Under the pieces are notes generated by a model. It saw only the letters and a list, made by a program, of their open reading frames with translations. It was not told the DNA's origin and ran no database searches. Of a stretch of DNA of 38,785 nucleotides, positions 35,743 through 38,785 are shown piece by piece. The DNA comes from Melioribacteraceae bacterium (GTDB lineage Bacteria > Bacteroidota > Ignavibacteria > Ignavibacteriales > Melioribacteraceae): assembly GCA_022181065.1 (NCBI GenBank), contig BQMY01000093.1, forward strand, positions 19,550 through 58,334. Reading direction: 5' to 3'. Numbering within the stretch: the first letter of the stretch is position 1; each line of letters starts with the position of its first letter. The translations under genes were made by a program, and so were the position numbers.

Positions 35743-38487
35743 ATGAGGATAGTTTTACTACTCTTGGTATCATCATTAATACTGAATGCGCAAAACGCCA
35801 CGTACGAATTTTCCGATGATAAAGATGTTTACGGATTGGAGTATAATTACTTCTCCGGGTTCGAAGTTTTGGAAAACGGTCATCTTGTTGTCCCTACACA
35901 TGACGGCTTCAGAATTTATGACGAGATGGGATTATTGCATACAGCGCAAAAGTTGGGTGTTATGTCTGATGCTGTAAAATCCCTGAATACAGTTGCCAAA
36001 AAAGAAGATGGCGGTTTTATAATTTATAATAACCATAAATTTTACTTCTTTTCCAGGCATTATGTATTGCAAGAATCCTGCGTTGCTGAATCAGACCTGG
36101 TACTTATAGATATTACTACGGATGCTGAAGGTAATATTTATACTTTGGAATTGGGAAGAGGTGTCCATCTTCGTAAATATTCAGCAGATATGAACCTTGT
36201 TTGGAACAGAATGTTACATGAATATTCTTTTATTGGTGTGACAGAATCTTATCTTGAATGCGATTATAACAGAGTTCTATGTGGTTCTCCTCATTTCGGA
36301 GACTTTTTGTTCAGAGAGAATGGTGACTTAATCTGGGAAAAAAACTTAAATTTTGTTGACGCAAAATTCGCGCGAAACAGCATCTATGGTTTAGCAGGTG
36401 AAATCTTGTATCAATACAGCCTTGCTGGTGATTATATTGAAACAATAGCTTACTACATGCGAGTTTATGCTTTCGATATTAGTAGCGCATATTTTGTCTA
36501 TTATTCGATAGAAATGGGAAAGATTTTCTCAATTCAAAAGAGCACAAACTATGTTAGCGAATCTGAATTTATGTTCGCTTATTTCAATGGATTAAAAATA
36601 CATAATAATTTCATTTATGGTGTCGGACCCGCAAATTACAGGATAAAACTTGATTATAATGCTGCCTGTAATGCCCTGTTTCTGACTTTACCGGAACCAA
36701 ATTCTAAAGCTGAACCTGATTCAGAAATCAACATTGAATGGTCACATAAAAATATTGAGTATGTAAATCTTTTCTATTCAACGGATAATAAAAAATCCTG
36801 GAATACTATAGTTGTAAATCTTCCCGCCGATATTCAGGAATACTTATGGCAAATCCCGGAAGATGCTATTGGTAAAGTCTATTTGAAGATTGAATCCAGA
36901 GATGGAGAGCAACTGCATATATTAGATTATCCTCTATGGATTGGGTATTATAACTATGAAGATATGATCGAGAGCGGCGATTTAGGTTATCTCGTTAATG
37001 CTGACGGAATGGGGATGGGGCTCAACTATCCGGTTGGAGGAAGCAGTTTCCTGGGATGGAGAGATGGCCCTGTTTGGGGATATGTAAAAAAAGACTCTAT
37101 TAAAATAGGCGGTTCATCACAAGATCCTGCTTTGGTTGCGGGTGAAATTTTTAATGATGGTACAATATCAAATAAAGAAGACCTGAAATATTCCCTGTAT
37201 CATGTTTCCCAAGATTGGGAATCCCTGACACACGAGGATGAATTAAATGAATTCGGCTACGCGTGGAATAATTGGCCCTCGGATATTGGTGCGCCCTGGA
37301 TAGATAAAAATCATGACGGAGTTTATTCTCCGGAGATTGACAAACCTGATATTCCCGGTTCCGAAGCAATATACTGGGTCAATAACGCGAGTGATGATTA
37401 CCTCGCATATAGATTTGGTAATTGTACAGGCGAAAAAATAGAGCTACAAAATTTTGTGCATAACTTGGAGGGTGAATCCAACTTATTCGATTTGGTTCTC
37501 TTCAGAGAAATGAAAATAATCAACAAATCAGAAGAACTCTTTGAAAATATGTACTTTTCATACTGGACAGATATAGATTTGGGAAATCCCGCGGACGATG
37601 TTACCGGTTGCGATTCATCTCTAAATCTTGGGTATGTATATAATGGTGATGATAATGATGACGGTTATTATGGTTATAAACCACCCGCAGTAGGATATAT
37701 GATACTTGATGGACCTGCTGTTCCCGGCACATCCTCCGATACAGCGAAATATAGAGATATATCCATTGTTGGTATGAAAAATTTACCTATGACCTCTTTC
37801 ATGCCCATCATCAAAAACCATTTGGATTTTCATGAAAACATTGGTACTCCCAATGCAAATTTTGAAGTATACAATAATCTGCAAGGTTTATTATGGGATG
37901 GTGATAAAGTTATCAACCCGCTGACAAATCAAATCACAAAATTTCCGCTTGACGGAAATCCGCTTTCCGGTACCGGATGGTATGATACCACTTCTGTATA
38001 TCCTTCCGCACCACCGTATGATCGAAGATTTAAAATTAATTCGGGCCCTTTCAATATGGCTCCCGGCGATACTCAACGAGTTACAATCGCCATTATTGTC
38101 GCGCATGGTAATAACCGACTTCATTCTGTTCAGTTACTGCTTGATAAAGCCAAAGCTATTCAACAATATAATAAATATGGATTTGAACGTACCTTGAGTG
38201 ATCCTTATAACCTGATCATTCCTGAAAAATTTGAGCTTTTCCAGAATTACCCGAATCCTTTTAATCCGTCAACGACAATTAAATATGATTTACCAGAAGA
38301 CATGTTTGTTAAGCTCGAACTTTTCAACATACTCGGTGAGCGTATAGAAATACTGGTTGATGAACAGCGAACCAAGGGAAAACATTACGTTCGGGTTAAC
38401 GGAGCAGGTCTATCCAGTGGAGTCTATATTTATCGAATCCGGGCAGGTAATAACACTGCCGTCAAAAAGATGGTTTTAGTGAAATAG
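35743..38487 (+). CDS. Large secreted protein with type IX sorting domain, function unknown
   Basis: A 914-residue protein with signal peptide (MRIVLLLLVSSLILNAQ) behind a GAGGGGA ribosome site. Residues 20-320 look like a beta-propeller-type region (NGHLVVPTHDGFRIYDE, DITTDAEGNIYTLELGRG). About 320-410 is an Ig/fibronectin-like segment (INIEWSHKNIEYVNLFYSTD). The central region has Asp-rich, possibly calcium-binding motifs (YVYNGDDNDDGYYGYKPPAV) and a conserved-looking FNMAPGDTQRVTIAIIVAHG stretch that I associate with long extracellular proteins of this lineage. The end is a type A sorting domain (QNYPNPFNPST ... KKMVLVK). No catalytic motif was found. Surface attachment or release through the type IX system is predicted. 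It is divergent from the regulator gene, with no evident functional link. Confidence 0.85.
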   Translation: MRIVLLLLVSSLILNAQNATYEFSDDKDVYGLEYNYFSGFEVLENGHLVVPTHDGFRIYDEMGLLHTAQKLGVMSDAVKSLNTVAKKEDGGFIIYNNHKFYFFSRHYVLQESCVAESDLVLIDITTDAEGNIYTLELGRGVHLRKYSADMNLVWNRMLHEYSFIGVTESYLECDYNRVLCGSPHFGDFLFRENGDLIWEKNLNFVDAKFARNSIYGLAGEILYQYSLAGDYIETIAYYMRVYAFDISSAYFVYYSIEMGKIFSIQKSTNYVSESEFMFAYFNGLKIHNNFIYGVGPANYRIKLDYNAACNALFLTLPEPNSKAEPDSEINIEWSHKNIEYVNLFYSTDNKKSWNTIVVNLPADIQEYLWQIPEDAIGKVYLKIESRDGEQLHILDYPLWIGYYNYEDMIESGDLGYLVNADGMGMGLNYPVGGSSFLGWRDGPVWGYVKKDSIKIGGSSQDPALVAGEIFNDGTISNKEDLKYSLYHVSQDWESLTHEDELNEFGYAWNNWPSDIGAPWIDKNHDGVYSPEIDKPDIPGSEAIYWVNNASDDYLAYRFGNCTGEKIELQNFVHNLEGESNLFDLVLFREMKIINKSEELFENMYFSYWTDIDLGNPADDVTGCDSSLNLGYVYNGDDNDDGYYGYKPPAVGYMILDGPAVPGTSSDTAKYRDISIVGMKNLPMTSFMPIIKNHLDFHENIGTPNANFEVYNNLQGLLWDGDKVINPLTNQITKFPLDGNPLSGTGWYDTTSVYPSAPPYDRRFKINSGPFNMAPGDTQRVTIAIIVAHGNNRLHSVQLLLDKAKAIQQYNKYGFERTLSDPYNLIIPEKFELFQNYPNPFNPSTTIKYDLPEDMFVKLELFNILGERIEILVDEQRTKGKHYVRVNGAGLSSGVYIYRIRAGNNTAVKKMVLVK

Positions 38488-38587
38488 TACCGGTTGGATA
38501 TTACATAGCGCTAAGTAAAGACAGCAAATCCTGGGTGCCGAGGTGTAATGCCCATTCGAGCTACTGGCAAAGTAGATTGTTTTTAAA

Positions 38588-38785
38588 GTCCTCCTTGGAA
38601 GGAGGTGGATTCCGACTTAAGTCGGAAGACGGAGGATGATTTATTGGGTTTTCGTGATAGTCCTCACCCACCTCGCAATCAAGGTTCCTGAGCCCTGTCG
38701 AAGGGCCGGGTAATTGCAGTGAGCTTGTGAGGGTGCTTCGATATGACTCAGCAACCCTCATACAAGATCCCAGAGTAGTCGCCAT
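38588..38785. repeat. Half composite palindromic element plus further repeat-like sequence
   Basis: 38588-38665 matches one module of the composite element: GTCCTCCTT-GG-AAGGAGG, TTCCGACTTAAGTCGGAA, then GGAGGATGATTTATT. After the linker it diverges. The rest to the window end contains a CCCTGTCGAAGGG hairpin and imperfect complementary CCTCAC / GTGAGG segments, typical of dispersed spacers, and no gene. 38488-38587 shows nothing recognisable. Confidence 0.65.

Overview
The window looks like a chromosomal segment of a free-living Gram-negative bacterium of the Ignavibacteria / Bacteroidota-Chlorobi group. The main reason is that three large secreted proteins end in the same type A type-IX-secretion sorting domain (core NYPNPFNPST, then a GLYLYRL-type strand and a basic KKM-L-K end), a hallmark of that lineage. 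A TonB-dependent receptor with an N-terminal carboxypeptidase-D-like domain, Bacteroidota-style 7TM-AraC and cyclase-TPR regulators, and an AT-rich, terminator-punctuated layout fit the same assignment. No rRNA, tRNA, IS transposase, phage gene or CRISPR array was seen.

Left part (1-9000, + strand): a 430-bp-offset duplication of non-coding repeat DNA; a secreted SUMF1/FGE-fold protein with a sorting domain; catalase-peroxidase katG with two palindromes upstream; a cytoplasmic PAS sensor histidine kinase; and a TonB-dependent receptor. Strong terminators follow the SUMF1 protein and katG.

Middle part (9000-23800): repeat-rich spacers separate single genes. These are a membrane-bound AraC regulator, a class III adenylate cyclase-TPR protein (both minus strand), an NmrA-like NAD(P)-binding protein, a secreted GH3 beta-glucosidase split by one in-frame TGA, and a 1222-residue secreted delta-60/fibronectin-like protein with a sorting domain. 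The spacers hold tandem and dispersed palindromic elements resembling neisserial dRS3 (ATTCCC-N8-GGGAAT) and a larger composite element made of two inverted modules.

Right part (23800-35550, minus strand): an apparently co-directional acyl-metabolism cluster. In order of transcription it holds a GbsR/MarR-type regulator, a FabG-like reductase, a KASIII-like protein lacking catalytic His and Asn, a 1-kb block of five tandem palindromic repeats, a sodium:solute symporter, an acyl-CoA ligase, a second KASIII with Asn replaced by His, a lipoprotein, an outer-membrane barrel, a lipoprotein alpha/beta-hydrolase and a thiolase. Several genes overlap or are separated by only a few bases. Two matching palindromes (TTTGA-N6-TCAAA core, with a CG flank on three of the four half-sites) sit just upstream of the regulator and of the reductase and look like its operators. 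I infer uptake of an organic acid (porin plus symporter), activation (ligase), acyl transfer or condensation (paired KASIII proteins), reduction and thiolysis; the substrate is unknown. This cluster and the composite repeats are the most likely places for undescribed biology. The window ends with a 914-residue sorting-domain protein on the + strand and another repeat element.
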